Positions 10,555 through 22,046 of a stretch of DNA of 64,000 nt are shown here, piece by piece. The position numbers and the translations under genes were made by a program. The notes under the pieces are model-generated. The model was not told the DNA's origin, made no database searches, and saw only the letters and a program-made list of their open reading frames with translations. This stretch comes from Nannobrachium achirus (taxonomy: Eukaryota > Chordata > Actinopteri > Myctophiformes > Myctophidae), in NCBI GenBank assembly GCA_963921795.1, contig OY997652.1, forward strand, positions 60,883,756 to 60,947,755, given 5' to 3'. Numbering within the stretch: the stretch's first letter is position 1; every line of letters begins with the position of its first letter.

Positions 10555-10712
10555 GGAAAAAGTGGTAGAAAAGCTATTTACCACTCGGGGTCGGACATTA
10601 TGCTCTCATAATGTCCTGAGTGAGGGTGTTATCGGACTCGGCTGCGCCTCATCCGATAACACCCTCACTGCGGACATTATGAGAGCATAATGTCCTCTCA
10701 CTCGGGGTAAAT
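10555..10712. repeat. Nested palindromic hairpin element, about 158 bp
   Basis: The left arm CTATTTACCACTCGGGG and the right arm CTCACTCGGGGTAAATTG pair. Inside, GGACATTATG-loop-CATAATGTCC occurs twice and GAGGGTGTTATCGGA pairs with TCCGATAACACCCTC. The whole folds into one long stem whose arms are themselves palindromes. Likely a MITE. Confidence 0.75.
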
Positions 10713-11493
10713 TGCTTACTTTACAGAGACGTGTAATCGATTCAAATATGCGCTGCAGCCCTGCATGCATGATTCTGCACCAAATGCAGTGAGGTGGCAT
10801 AATCAACTAGCCGTTCAGTTCAGTGTGGATTCCAATGCAGAGATTCAATGTAGATCGGGTGGGATTTGTCTTGTGTCACTCACTCAACGTCCATGCTATG
10901 GTTCTGCTAGCTACCAAACAAGCTAATACTCTAAAGAATCATAACGCATGTGGTTCTGTGTTAAAGAGTCATAAAGTCCATGGTTCTGTGTTCCTTCCCC
11001 GATAGTAGGCTGTGTATAATCCATAGACTGTAGATCATAAAAAGTGTGCTCCACTTCTCCGTTACTGTATGGTGAATTGACGACGTACTGTGTTTGTCAG
11101 CCGAGCCCTGTCAGGCCTGTCAATGGCCTGGATTGTGTGTGTGCGTCAGGCCTGTCAAAGCTCCTGGATTGTGTGTAAAAATATTATAATAATAATAACT
11201 CATTTGTTGCCCCCGCCCAAGTTTTTTTTTTTTTTTTTTTCATTTTCTTTTTTCGCCAAAAATGTAGTAGGCATGATCACATATATATTGGACTTCACGC
11301 GGGAGGCCCAGGTTTGAAACCCAGGCGTTACACATATATATATATATTGGTATCGTATCGGTATCAGTGATGGGCCCCCCTCTCTTGTATCGTATCGTAT
11401 CGGTTCACAAAAAAGTCTTATCGGTCGGTCACTAGTCATTATTGCGAACAAAGGTCGCATTATGTGTTTGTTGTTGCAACCGAAGGTCGCATT
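10713..11493. other. Unassigned sequence with low-complexity tracts
   Basis: Contains a T-run at 11221-11240, short TATATA tracts near 11280 and 11335, and TATCGGT-type repeats (11345-11430). No gene recognised. Confidence 0.3.
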
Positions 11494-11691
11494 ATACCCT
11501 GAAAAACCTCGCCGCTTGTCTGTCTGACTGTCCGTACGTCCGTACAGGAAGTGATGTCAATGTGATGTCAGTGAGTCACAGTGATGTGGTACAGAATGAC
11601 TCGTATATGGGCCTAAAAAGGATGTCACGTCACGTGACATCACTTCCTGTACTGACAGTCAGACAAGCTACGAGATTTCTCAGGGTATAAA
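11494..11691. mobile_element. MITE with about 55-bp inverted ends
   Basis: The left end (TATACCCTGAAAAACCTCG through GTACAGGAAGTGATGTCA) and the right end (TGACATCACTTCCTGTAC through TCTCAGGGTATA) are inverted copies. The loop is about 80 bp. No ORF. TTATA/TATAA flanks do not give a clear target duplication. Confidence 0.65.
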
Positions 11692-11696
11692 AAAGT

Positions 11697-12106
11697 CCAT
11701 ATATGGTCATTCCCAGAAAAAGAAAAAAAAAACTTTTATGTCCATACATGGAGATGTCTGATGTCATAAATTCCAGGTCGAAAATGAGAATGTTAGGGTA
11801 CCATATATGGCCCATATATGGAGATCCACTGGCATCAAACCAAGGCCCTAACTCACCAAGGCCCTGCTTGGCATTACTCATTAACATACTTTTTTTAATG
11901 CCCATCTCCATGTATGGGCATAACATTATATTGTATGTATATGGATACATATTATTTTTAATAAAGGATAAAATAAAATAAAAAGTCCATATATGGTCAT
12001 TCCCAGAAAAAAAAAAACTTTTATGCCCATACATGGAGATTTCTGATGTCATAAATCCCAGGCACAAAATGAGAATGTTAGGGTACCCCCTTATGCCCAT
12101 ATATGG
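11697..12106. repeat. CCATATATGG-rich repeat (left cluster)
   Basis: Perfect CCATATATGG decamers occur at 11697, 11801, 11812, 11987 and 12097, with variants CCATACATGG nearby. The segments 11690-11880 and 11980-12170 are duplicated copies of each other. The decamer equals the SRF CArG consensus CC(A/T)6GG and is self-complementary. The same unit, ATGCCCATATATGGAGAT, forms clusters at 32.2-33.0 kb and 39.6-40.4 kb. Confidence 0.8.
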
Positions 12107-14278
12107 AAATCCACAGGCATCAAACCAAGGCCATAACTCACCAAGGCCCTGCTTGGCATTACTTACGTACGTTTTATGCTCATATACTGTATGGAGATTC
12201 CTATATTGTCAATATTAACTCTACTACTGCCAGATTATTTATTTATTTATTGGGTCTGGTGCCATCAAAAAGCGGCTTACCTTTGCGACGTTATAGTAGA
12301 TAGATAGACATTTATTTATTTATTTATTTATTATTTTTTTGATTGTGCAATAGTGCACTTTGGTCTGCCAGGCAGCAGAGGGCGGCGTCATGCAAGAATT
12401 AATGTGAATTTGCCTGTTATGTGTTGCCGTACATTCAGTGCAGTCACGGGCCACAGAGCCTCACAGCCAGAGGGAATAAACAAGGAAGTGAATTGGTCTC
12501 CGTTGATGTTAACGCATAATGGATTTTTTACACCATCACCGCGGAAAATGTGTTTACAGTACACGGCGGCGCGACCCCCACGAGGTAAACGAACGAGCGC
12601 CGTATTGAAAAATTGGGGCGAACAGGAACGTTCAAAGCAGAATAAGAGTTAAGGACATTATTAAGGATATTATGTTATCAATATTAAGGACATATATGGG
12701 GGGCGTGTTCCTCCCTCCGCGTCATCAGCGCCCACAATCTAGAGTTTGCATGTTCCCCCCGTGTCTCCTAGGGTTGATACCCTCACAAAAACATGAAAAA
12801 ACTCCCCCCAGAATGACAACAACTAGAATCGTCAGAGAAACGCTGTGGTTGGCCAGATGGCCGAGAATTGACCCTATCACCCTGAGGTCACAAGTCACCC
12901 TGCAGGCATGCAAACTTGTAGCTTTGTAGTTTTGAATCCAAATTGGTCATTTGTGTGAATCGTGCAGATTCGTTAAAAAAACTGTTTAGGGGGGTGGGGG
13001 GGTGTCGTATCGTCAGAGCAGCAGTGAGAAGAGGAGCGTTTATTTCTTATTCTCTACTCCGTCCGTTTTGTCATTACAATTGTGTTGAAGGTGGATGGGG
13101 AAGTGGGTCGTTTTATTTTTAACAAATCAAGCGCTCCCTTCTCTTGCACGCGACGTCAACTGCAGGCAGCGTTCAGTCAGAATGAGCCCAGCCAGCCACT
13201 GTACTGCGAGCCACAGAGCAGAGCGCTCAAACTCAAAGCTTGCAAAGTTAGTGTGGTCGTGTAGTACTGTAGTTGTGGAGTGACTGTGGACTTATGGTTT
13301 TTGATTCGCTTCCATCACGGTTGTGCGCTATTCTGCATCGATGTGTGACGTTATATAACCGATTGTAGCCTTGTTGATTTTACTCGACGATGATGCGCTA
13401 GCTACATGCTGACGCTAGTGCAGTGACTTGGGAGCGTTTCGCTGTTATGCCTCCGTTCTTTCTGCCTACAGAATGACGCTGAGACTAGTCACAAAAAGTC
13501 TCTCAAGAACAGACTGAGCTCGAGTTATAAGTGAAAAGGATCAACCTTTTCTTTGACTTTGACGATGGCTAGATTGCAAAAGGTCAGCCAGGAGAATCCA
13601 CTAAATAAATCATCTGTGATTTACAACACTGTTTCCCAAACCCTGGGTCGGGACCCATTTGTGGGTCGTTGACACATTTTTATGGGTCCCTTAATTTTTG
13701 GTTTTCTACATTTCGTTTTTAATTACAAAAAAACAATTACAAAACATTCCCTCCCCAAAAAGCTAAACATTTCATGATTAAACAAATAATAATAATTCTA
13801 ATTTCTAAAATACAAATGATCAAAGAAATGAACTTAGAAAACAAATAGGCCTTTTTAAGAAGTAGTGAAAATAGCCGATCTACAAGCTCACAGTGTGCAT
13901 TGTGTCTGTCTATGCCTGTAGACAAGTCCCTAAATATTAGGATACTCCTATAACTATATCTGTAAGCTATATTATATTCTTATTGTAAATTTAATTTTCT
14001 TTATTATATCTAGAACAATCGGTGGTAGGCAACAAGTCCAATTTTTCTTCGTGCAAATTCACTCGACCCGTTCCGAAACAGCGCGGCGCGCGGCGCACAT
14101 TTTAACCCCTGAAAATTTGTCACCTTTTTCACCTTGGGGCTGTTTGCATGTCTGACCCTGAGGTGTCTTACTAGTATACCTTTGAGTTATGTGGAAATGG
14201 CTTGCAAAGTATATTGTGATGATGTCACAATAAATGGGTTACTAAAAGTCCAATTTCAATTCCCTCTGTTCATATCAG
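12107..14278. other. Gene-free stretch before ZNF-C exon 2
   Basis: It holds a TTTA microsatellite (12236-12330), no recognisable exon, a segment at 13627-13690 with CACTGTTTCCCAAACCCTGG followed by GTGGGTCG (typical of hAT-type termini), and a hairpin half-motif CTACAAGCTCACA at 13873. From about 14225 the sequence is the conserved intron upstream of exon 2. Confidence 0.4.
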
Positions 14279-14380
14279 ACCAGTGTGTTGAGTCCAGACT
14301 GCAGGTGAAGATGAACTCTCCAGACTCAGCCAGGGACATTTCTATTAAACAGGAAGAACCTGAAGACCACCAACACTTCA
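14279..14380 (+). CDS. ZNF-C exon 2 (start-codon exon)
   Basis: A 102-bp exon with acceptor ATATCAG and donor GTAAGT. It encodes MNSPDSARDISIKQEEPED then HQHF, starting at the ATG at 14311. Phase 1 at its 3' end joins to exon 3 at 16672, where the split codon becomes Asn (HQHF-N-ILIVPP). IKQE followed by EPED is a SUMO-type motif with an acidic tail. The predicted product of exons 2, 3 and the finger exon would be 243 residues. Confidence 0.87.
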
Positions 14381-15079
14381 GTAAGTTTAACCACTTGAAC
14401 CCTAGCATCCCTATGCAGGGGGGAACATTGTGTCACAAGCTCACAACGTGTCAAAAATTATGTTTTAATATTTTTTTTTATAATTTCATGATTGAAATTT
14501 AATTCTTGCTGTGTTGACACTATATGTAAAGCCAGATGTGTCATAACTTCAGTTTCAAACACCCGTAATAACCTGTAACTAGTAACTTTACTTGTTTAGT
14601 CATTCTAAGGTGCGTTCACACAGAAAATAAATGGTTGTTCTGTCAATGCAAAGACGCGACTCTGCGTGGCGTTTCATCAAGTGGTACAAATGAGGCGAAG
14701 GAAGCGTTTTGTCGCTTTGGTACTCTTCACTCTAACTGAAAAATGGCGACTGAGGCAATGTTCGCTTCTCCATCACTTCAGCCTTTGCACATTAAAGTTG
14801 TTGTGTAAGAAATTATCTATATAAACTCGGCACAAAAAGAAAGGAAACTTGAATTCGGTCCATTATATCTCCCCTTTAATAATAGCAATTTGTAGTGTGT
14901 TTTATATAATTTTTATCGTCGCCTTTACAACGAGGTACAGTTTGTAAGCATCGGTCATTCGTGGAATGAGCACCACAGCCAAACGTGTGGGTAGCGCCAA
15001 CCAAAAAGTTGCCAACATTTGGTCCATTATATCCTCCGTTTAATTATTCCAAATGGTTGATTTGTCACCTTTACAACTA

Positions 15080-15712
15080 GTCTAGGAAATTAAGTCTATT
15101 TTTTGGAAGAATCGTTCAGTTTCTGATACATGCACCAAATTTTGCACAAAGTTTCCTCTGTACATACTTTTCCCAAAAAGCACGTTAGCCACTCATTTTT
15201 TATTTTTAAGGGTTGGGGTCCCATTGACTTTCTATACAGTAAAATAATACAAAAACATAACTCTGCTTTAAGTAGCATATGAGGGGTCAAACTAGGGGTT
15301 TTTCATGATCCTGAATCCAATACAAGCATTTGTTTTGCACAAAAAATATTCCTTGGGCTAAGAATAGCCCCCACAGTGGCCCACACTACTGTGAAAAGTG
15401 ATGACTCATCACTAAACCATAGTTTCATGGGCCTTTTTTAGCCCAAGGAATGTTTTTTGTGCAAAACAAATGCTTGCATTGGATTCAGGATCATGAAAAA
15501 ACCCTAGTTTGACCCCTCACATGCTACTTAAAACAGATTATTATTTTTTTATTATTTTACTGTATAGAAAGTCAATGGGACCCCAACCCTTTTTTAAATA
15601 AATTGAGTGGCTAACGTGCTTTTTGGGAAAAGTAGGTCCAGAGGGAACTTTGTGCAAAATTTGGTGCTTGTATCACAAAGTGAACGATTGTTGTACTAAT
15701 TTCCCGGGCTAA
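15080..15712. mobile_element. Foldback element in ZNF-C intron 2, 633 bp
   Basis: The ends TAGTCTAGGAAATTA and TAATTTCCCGGGCTA are inverted. Both halves pair almost throughout (for example GGGTTGGGGTCCCATTGAC against GTCAATGGGACCCCAACCC), with a centre near 15395 (AAAGTGATGACTCATCACT). ZNF-B gives the empty site (CTTTACAACGAGGTACAG at 7929); the flanks here suggest an AAC duplication. A divergent relative lies at 42285-42715. Confidence 0.75.
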
Positions 15713-16152
15713 ACGTGGTACAGCTTGTAAGGATCTGGCATTCGTGGAATGAGCAACACAGCCAAACGTGTGGGTAACGCCCCTCCAAAAATGGTCAAAA
15801 TGGCCTGGCAGGCCTGCAATACTGTTCTTTTGGTGTTCACCTTTGTTGCTTGGTTCATTGAATGATTGAACTCTCTCACAGTATTAAAGGAAAAAAACAC
15901 ATATTGGCCATTTTTACACTGTTAATGTTAAGCTCTGTGTCAGGGAAGCCCAAAACGAGAGTAAATGCCAGCAGAACAGTATTGCTAGCCATTTTGGCAA
16001 AACTTTGGTCGGCACTACCCACACGTTTTGCTGTGTAGCTCATGTCTCTCGAATGCCCGATGCTTACAAGCTGTACCTCGTTGTAAAGGTGGCGAATCAA
16101 CGATGAAAATTACATAACACAATACAATTTGGTATTATTATAGGGGACATAT

Positions 16153-16282
16153 GACGTTTTTTGTTTTTTATATATTTGTATGCTAATTGTTGATCTTTTT
16201 GTATGTAATCTCGTCAGCATTGCAAATGAGGGTGAACCTCAATGCTCTTTTCGAGAATAAATAAAGGTTTCAATCAATCAAA
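16153..16282 (+). mobile_element. 5'-truncated LINE 3' end, 130 bp
   Basis: The segment ends GAATAAATAAAGGTTT plus CAATCAATCAAA, a typical fish LINE 3' tail. It is flanked by ACATAT (16147-16152 and 16283-16288). The ZNF-B paralogue lacks it (GGGGAGATATAATTGACC at about 8312), so both the empty site and the target duplication are visible. Confidence 0.8.
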
Positions 16283-16671
16283 ACATATAATTGACCAAAG
16301 TCAAGTTTCCTTTCTTTTTGTGCTGAGTTTATTTTAGTCTTGCTGAAGTTTCTTATTTTCAGGCATTCAACTGCTGTATTAAAACTTTATTAGAATACTT
16401 TACTGTTTTCATGCATAATATGTGTAGTAATTGACAGCATGGAGAGGTAATTAGATGATCACGCAAATGAAGACTTTTTTTGCCATCACAACACCCAGCG
16501 ACCAACATGACACGATTCAAGCGCTAGAAAGATATTTTATATTTCGGTGGCAGTGCAGCTTAAGTAGATGATACCTCATTTTGTTCATGGATTACGGAAC
16601 ATGGATGATGGAAAATGGTATTTACACTCAGGAATCCAGAGTTGACTGTCATGTTGTTTTTATGCTCCTAG

Positions 16672-16884
16672 ATATCCTGATTGTGCCTCCACACATGAAA
16701 GAAGAACAGGAGGAGCTACTTCAAGACCCAGAGGAGCCTGATGGGTCTATGTTGACATTACTAGCAGTGAAAAGTGAAGTCGATGTTGAAGACCTCTCTT
16801 CACACTGTGCTGAAGTTGAAGTTAAACTTGAATCTGACACTGAATTCACTGATGACCGTGATCATTGCGAGAAGACCTGTGGAG
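16672..16884 (+). CDS. ZNF-C exon 3 (acidic exon)
   Basis: A 213-bp exon bounded by ATGCTCCTAG and GTTAGT, phase 1 on both sides. It encodes ILIVPPHMKEEQEELLQ and continues through VKSEVDVED and VKLESD to ETCGG. It differs from the copy at 784 by a few substitutions (for example DPEEPDGS, DLSSH, EKTCGG). Only 52 bp into the next intron, the 7-kb TTAA element begins, pushing the finger exon 7.7 kb away. Confidence 0.85.
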
Positions 16885-17049
16885 GTTAGTCAGTGTTAAA
16901 CACATGACCGACTTGTGTCGGGAAAATTGGCCTTAAAGGACAACTTTGTTTTTTTACAACAAGGGTTCATATTTTAGATTGTAATTAAAGAATATAAAAG
17001 ATAAGTGTTAAAATTATTTCATTTACTTCTTTCTAATGTTTTAGAGATT

Positions 17050-17420
17050 CTTATTTCAGTGGTTGGGGGCATGCGTACAAGTTATGGCCGTTTTTCGCGT
17101 GCTGCAGTGGAGGGGGTGCTCCACTAGGGGATGCAATCACTTTTGGATCTGTTCTGGAGCAGCCGGAGTCGGTGGCCCCCCGGGAATTCCCCATGAGCAG
17201 CCCTGTTGGGGTGGTCATTTGGTCATTTTTGCACTTTTTGGCAGCTGGAACAGGGGGTCCCTGGAGCTCCGGGGGTCCTGGGAGGGGTGGAGGTTGTGGT
17301 TTGCCAGGCAAGGACTGTGTGTGCAAAGTTTGGCATGGGGCAACGGTGGCAGAGATATGAGTTGGGGAAAAGTGTGACGTGACGGACAGCCAGCATTTTC
17401 ACGCGACGGGACCAACTACA
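17050..17420 (+). repeat. GC-rich subterminal segment of the 7-kb element
   Basis: It includes GCCCCCCGGGAATTCCCC, GGAGCTCCGGGGGTCC and, near 17345-17400, AGATATGAGTTGGGGAAAAG then TGTGACGTGACGGACAGCC. The last part resembles the repeat at 38960-39010 and its mirror at 33980, and the first resembles the GC-rich spacer at 35620-35720. Open frames here show no recognisable domain. Confidence 0.4.
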
Positions 17421-18736
17421 TCGGACTCAATGTCAAAAATCAAGTCAGAATAAGTGTATTTTATCTGAAAAAATATATAATTGATGCTGTGTGTTTTTTA
17501 ATATAAAACTAATATAACATTCCTATGTAAAATAACATCCGGATTTATTAATATAATTATAGGCTATTAATTATATTATTAAAATTATTTATAGTATGTA
17601 TTATAATTATAATAGTTAATTGTTATTATCATTATCAATCAATTTATTATCTAATATAATCTTTGCATAAGTGTTGTTCATCACATGAGAAACAATGCAT
17701 TGTTGCATCAGCAGTTACAGAGTTAAGTTCCCAAACTTGGTTAGACCAGTGACATCACACAGTGCTTTGATGTGCCTGCAGAGTGAAACTGGATTAAACC
17801 GGTTTGTTTGAATTGCTTTCAGTGACTCACTGCCACTGCCAGTGAGTGTGAATGCAGGCAGAAGGCTCTCTCATGGACTAAATTTATATCTCCTTTTGGT
17901 AGGTGAAATTTAAACAATACTTAACCACTGGATAATGTATGTTAAGAATGTTGTCTGTGGTGTTTTTGTCTGTGGTGTTTCCTGAAGGGCCCATGCTAAC
18001 CAGTAGACAAATACAAAGCTAATGATAACTGATGCTAAAGTTATTACAGTACATCCTAAAGGAACTGAATGTTCCAACTGTGTTGAATAGCTTATACTAT
18101 GCCCTTTTGATAGAAGTGGCAGTTTTTTTGTTTTGTGTTATAGGTGCTTTGCTGTGTACTGTAGTATGTGTGGCTATAAGCTAACATTAGTTAGCAATTG
18201 TTCCATGTTAGCAGCATGTGTTGTTTGTAGCTAGCTAGCTAATGTCAATTTGCTAGTTGTTCAATGGTAGCAGAGAGTGTACAAATGGAACCAAACAACC
18301 CCTAACAGGTTAATTTGGTTCCATTTGTACACTGTTAGAGTTAAGGGGAGACCTTGACATTTTAATCTGTTGTTGTCTGTTAGCCCCCAAAATAATCACA
18401 TTTGAACTGCATGGGGACCTCCCAAAATATTCACATTTTAACTGGGGACCCTCCACCCACCAGGCCACCAAGTACTTGGACTGCAGTGAGCTTGTAGATC
18501 TGCTATTTTCACATTGGTTGCCTCTTTCTTATATCAGCTGACAATTTGGCCAATGTTTGACCAGTTTGTATTTAGTGTTGTTTACTTTTGATGTTAGATC
18601 TTATAGTGGAGCCACTGACACCAGCCAGACAAAATGACACACATCTGACACTCAAAGGAGGCATGTGCTTGATCCATCATCATTTGTCAGATCATTTAAT
18701 TTAATTTCTGGAATCAAATTGGTTTAATTAATTGAT

Positions 18737-18889
<153 letters not shown>

Positions 18890-19079
18890 ATGCACACTGT
18901 AGGAAGAGTCCTTCAAGGCGTGTTAAAGAGGACTACGCAAATCACTGCCTTGTTTCCATACCTGGCCGATCCCTAGGGCACTTTGGGCTATGTAAGTACA
19001 TAATACAAGTCTAACTTCCTTACTCCTCACTCCTGGAATTGCCCGAAAAGACAAGAGTGAGATTTCAACTAAATTTCAA

Positions 19080-20005
19080 CAAATTTTCTATATGCTGACC
19101 CCAACAAGTTGATCGCCACAGATGTCAGACCTGCGGGCATGTGTTTAGTTTTTTAAGGAGAAAAAATAAAACACGTTATTGTTTTTTAGGAGCAGTATTA
19201 CAATCCAGTAGATGGGAGTGGGTTTCTTGCATGGAGAGTGAAAACACTTCAAAACGAAGCCTCAGAGGGACAAAAGAAGAGAAGAAACACTCAGCCACTG
19301 ACAGGTATGTGATTTTGATTATAGTTAGAATTTCACATGTTAAATAATTTTTTAATGTGCATAGGCCTATAGTGCATTTTTGCTACTGTGGTGGGCATCG
19401 CAAGGGGGTCCAGTAAAAAGACAAGTGGCCCTCTGGTGTAAGGGGTAAAAACTGTCTTAACGTTTTTGAGAAACTAAACCCAACATCACATTGTAGCAAA
19501 TCGCGTGGGTGCCCACTAGGCCACTTGTTCCCAAGCAGTGGGTCGGGATCCATATGTGGGTCGCAGACAAATTTTTTAACGTCCCTTATATTTGTATAAA
19601 AAAGTAGTTAGTGAAAATGGCCTAAACTAGTGAAAACAGCAGAACTACAAGCTCACAATGCGTCGCACCGCATTGTGAGCTTGTAGATCTGCTGTTTTCA
19701 CTAGCTTGGGTCCTGGGCATAATTTCTCTTGAGCTAATAGTTTGGGAACCACTGCTCCAAGCCATGGCCCATTGGTCAGAACTAGTCCCAAGTCCCAACA
19801 TACCTTTCTCCTAACCCCTACAAGTACATACCTTTCTCCTAACCCCAACAAGTTGATCGTCACAGATATCAGACCTGTTGACCTTGATTTTAGCAATTCT
19901 CCAGACAAGGGCATGTGTTTAGTTTTTTAAGGAGAAAAAATAAAACACGTTCTTGTTTTTTAGGAGCAGTATTACAATCCAGTAGATGGGAGTGGGTTTC
20001 TTCAG
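19080..20005 (+). repeat. Local direct duplication carrying an exon start
   Basis: About 19095-19212 recurs at 19846-19986: AAGTTGATCGCCACAGAT, GGGCATGTGTTTAGTTTTTT, then an acceptor TTTTTTAG and GAGCAGTATTACAATCC. The second copy has about 30 extra bases. The copies splice to different continuations (AWRVKTL against QLTTETQ), suggesting an internal rearrangement of the decayed gene. Confidence 0.7.
19627..19705. repeat. Near-perfect 36-bp-stem hairpin
   Basis: CTAGTGAAAACAGCAGAACT continues to CTCACAATGCG and pairs with CGCATTGTGAGCTTGTAGAT onward to TTCACTAG, across a loop of about 6 bases. The length (79 nt) is in the range of microRNA precursors, but the same motif recurs at 3680, 13870, 18487 and 25432, so a repeat-derived hairpin is more likely. 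Confidence 0.7.
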
Positions 20006-21583
20006 CTAACGACAGAAACCCAGTGTCTTGAGGGCATCGCACTGATGATGGTCAAGGAGAAGATGAAACAGACCTTCACCCATTGCCAAACAATGGTTCA
20101 TGACCCAGTGAAGTCCTCTGAAATATTCACCACCTTTACAAGATTTCTTGACATTGCAGGAATGGTATGTCGCTCTTTAACTGTCTTGCCTTAAAGTCAA
20201 ACTGAAATGAAAAATGACTTTAAACAGATCACATCCCTGGTCATAGGGTGAACCCATTAAAATGTATGCCATGTTGTCTGTATTCCATCCTGTCTGCAGA
20301 TACAGGATTTCAGTCTGATGTTTGGTGATGACATCGCTGCAGAAGTGGCCTACTTACTCACTACATGCAGTAAGTCCTTGAACAAAGCTGTGGACTCGCC
20401 CAGACAGGCGACCATGTAGATCTGCTTCATAATGCTGAATCCACAACAGAAGAACTGGAAAATGGTACGCTGGAATTAAAGGAATAATACTAATGGAAGA
20501 GGGGATGGTTTTGAAACCAAAATGTAAACAGATTTTAGTAAAAATGTCTTTGTTTCCCCCCCACCCTTGTATTTTCAGGATGGGACAGTGAGATGTCCTC
20601 CATCTTGCCTTATCCACCACATGCCACCCTCACCTCAAGGCCGCAACGAGACCAGGAAAGCTCTCAGCCCGACAAGCCATTGACCACCTTTTGAAGTTTA
20701 TCTAGGTAAGGTTACAGTTCAATTAAAGTTTTTAAGATGGCTCACTGTACTGTCCCTAATATTCACCCTTAAAACTATACTTTTCTGAAATTATGCGATG
20801 ACCATGCTCATCTGTAATCAGCGACTGATATGTGTCTGCTTCTAAATCTAAATACTGAATGAAGAAATTCAAAAACTGTCCTGGGTGTTCCCAAAAGCCT
20901 GATTAGATGCTAACATGACAAAAAGTAATTTTGAAATTGGAATATCTCTTTAAGTTACTCTAGACCCCCCGGTGTGTTGTTATAAATATCCCCTACCCTG
21001 GCTGGGTCACCCACCATTCACAAAAAATGAAGCATAGTGTTGCAGTTAATTCTGTCAGCTCATTTCTTTGTCTCACTTGAAACTTTACATTTTCTGTCTA
21101 CTGGAGAGATGGGGAGAGAAGGTTGCCGTTGAACATGACAATCCCTGCTACTGAGAAAATAAATATTCCATAGCAATGGCATAGCAATGACTGTTATCAG
21201 AATATAGCGCTATTTAACACTTATTTGTACTCAACCTTTGAATATGTTGGGATTGTCATAATATTTGTTCCTCTTCATTCCAGGCATTGAACACCTGCAA
21301 GCTCTACAGGGACTTGTTGAGATGGTTGGGGACATGGAGATGGCAGATCCAATGTGAAAAGTTTAGGTGTTGGCCATTGAGGTGCAAGAGCTATATCCAG
21401 GCATGTATAAATGTATAATGGATTTTACATTTTTGATGGTACGATTATAGTCCAGGTAAAAATTTGGGAGGTAGACGAACATGTTCAATATACATTTCAC
21501 ACTACAGTGAGAAGATTAACTATCTTAACTATATCCCATACTACGCTTTGTGATCTGTTAGAGCTAGAAAGTTAAGTTTCCTT

Positions 21584-21752
21584 TAGGCCTGCTTTACACT
21601 GGCAGTCAAATCCAGCCTAAATCAGATCTGAGTCACATTCAGATTGGAATCCGATTGGCTTAAATGGTCACATGGAACCAATCAGATTCCAACCCGGATG
21701 TGACACAGATCTGATTCAGGCTGGGTTTGGCTGCCAGTGTAAACCAGGCCTA
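21584..21752. mobile_element. MITE with about 75-bp inverted ends
   Basis: The left end TAGGCCTGCTTTACACTGG and the right end CCAGTGTAAACCAGGCCTA are inverted. The arms meet near ATTGGCTTAAATGGTCAC. Flanking TA on both sides may be the target duplication. No ORF. Confidence 0.75.
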
Positions 21753-21870
21753 ATTAGATCACACAATGGTCTGTTTCCATGGTCCACTTGAAGAGCAGAA
21801 ACTTTGTGAAATGTGTTATTCATGGAATCTTTGTTCACTGGCTGTGGACTCTGTGTTCTCGTTCGAACAG

Positions 21871-22046
21871 GTAGCCATTCACCACAGTGCTAAGAAGGAC
21901 TGCAGTCGCCTGTTCCACCAGCTGTTTGACAAATTCCTCACGACTGAAGAACTGGAAGGATGCAGTTGTCACAGGGAGGCATGGTGTTGTTCCAGAGCTC
22001 GAGGGCAAACATATGCTGGACCCCACCAAAGTGGAAAAGATTCAAA
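21871..22046 (+). pseudogene. BEN-domain-like exon with one frameshift
   Basis: Between GAACAG and GTAAGT the first frame reads VAIHHSAKKDCSRLFHQLFD and continues to KFLTTEELEG. A 1-base shift near 21959 is needed to continue as AVVTGRHGVV..LDPTKVEKIQ. The pattern (EEL, then V-T/R-G-x-x-G, then LDP-x-K-V-x-x-I) matches the C-terminal half of BEN domains, which mediate DNA binding and chromatin contacts. It sits inside the 7-kb TTAA element. The frameshift makes this copy a pseudogene. Confidence 0.55.

Larger units (their letters stand above)
18895..21360 (+). pseudogene. Decayed multi-exon gene, SAMD3-like fish family (tentative)
   Basis: Candidate exons with GT-AG borders lie at 19190-19304 (EQYYNPVDGSGFLAWRVKTL in frame), 19964-20164 (same start, then QLTTETQCLEGIALMMVKEK and onward to RFLDIAGM, 67 codons) and 20300-20369 (IQDFSLMFGDDIAAEV and onward). 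Further pieces follow at about 20415-20465 (LHNAESTTEELENG), 20580-20700 (WDSEMSSIL, then a frame change to GKLSARQAIDHLLKFI before a stop) and 21283-21357 (IEHLQALQGLVEMVGDMEM before a stop). No single start codon or complete frame remains, and frameshifts and stops interrupt it. From memory, the segment order resembles a large fish family often labelled sterile alpha motif domain-containing 3-like. It lies wholly inside the 7-kb TTAA element, so it is either cargo or part of the element's own coding content. Confidence 0.5.

Noticed and set aside
11630-12100. 156-codon minus-strand frame with MYGHKSFFF repeats
   Set aside because: It is a translation of the duplicated CCATATATGG repeat; the similarity of its two halves is repeat-driven.
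17051-17415. Overlapping Pro/Gly-rich frames on both strands
   Set aside because: They reflect GC-rich subterminal transposon sequence; frames on both strands are open simply because of composition.
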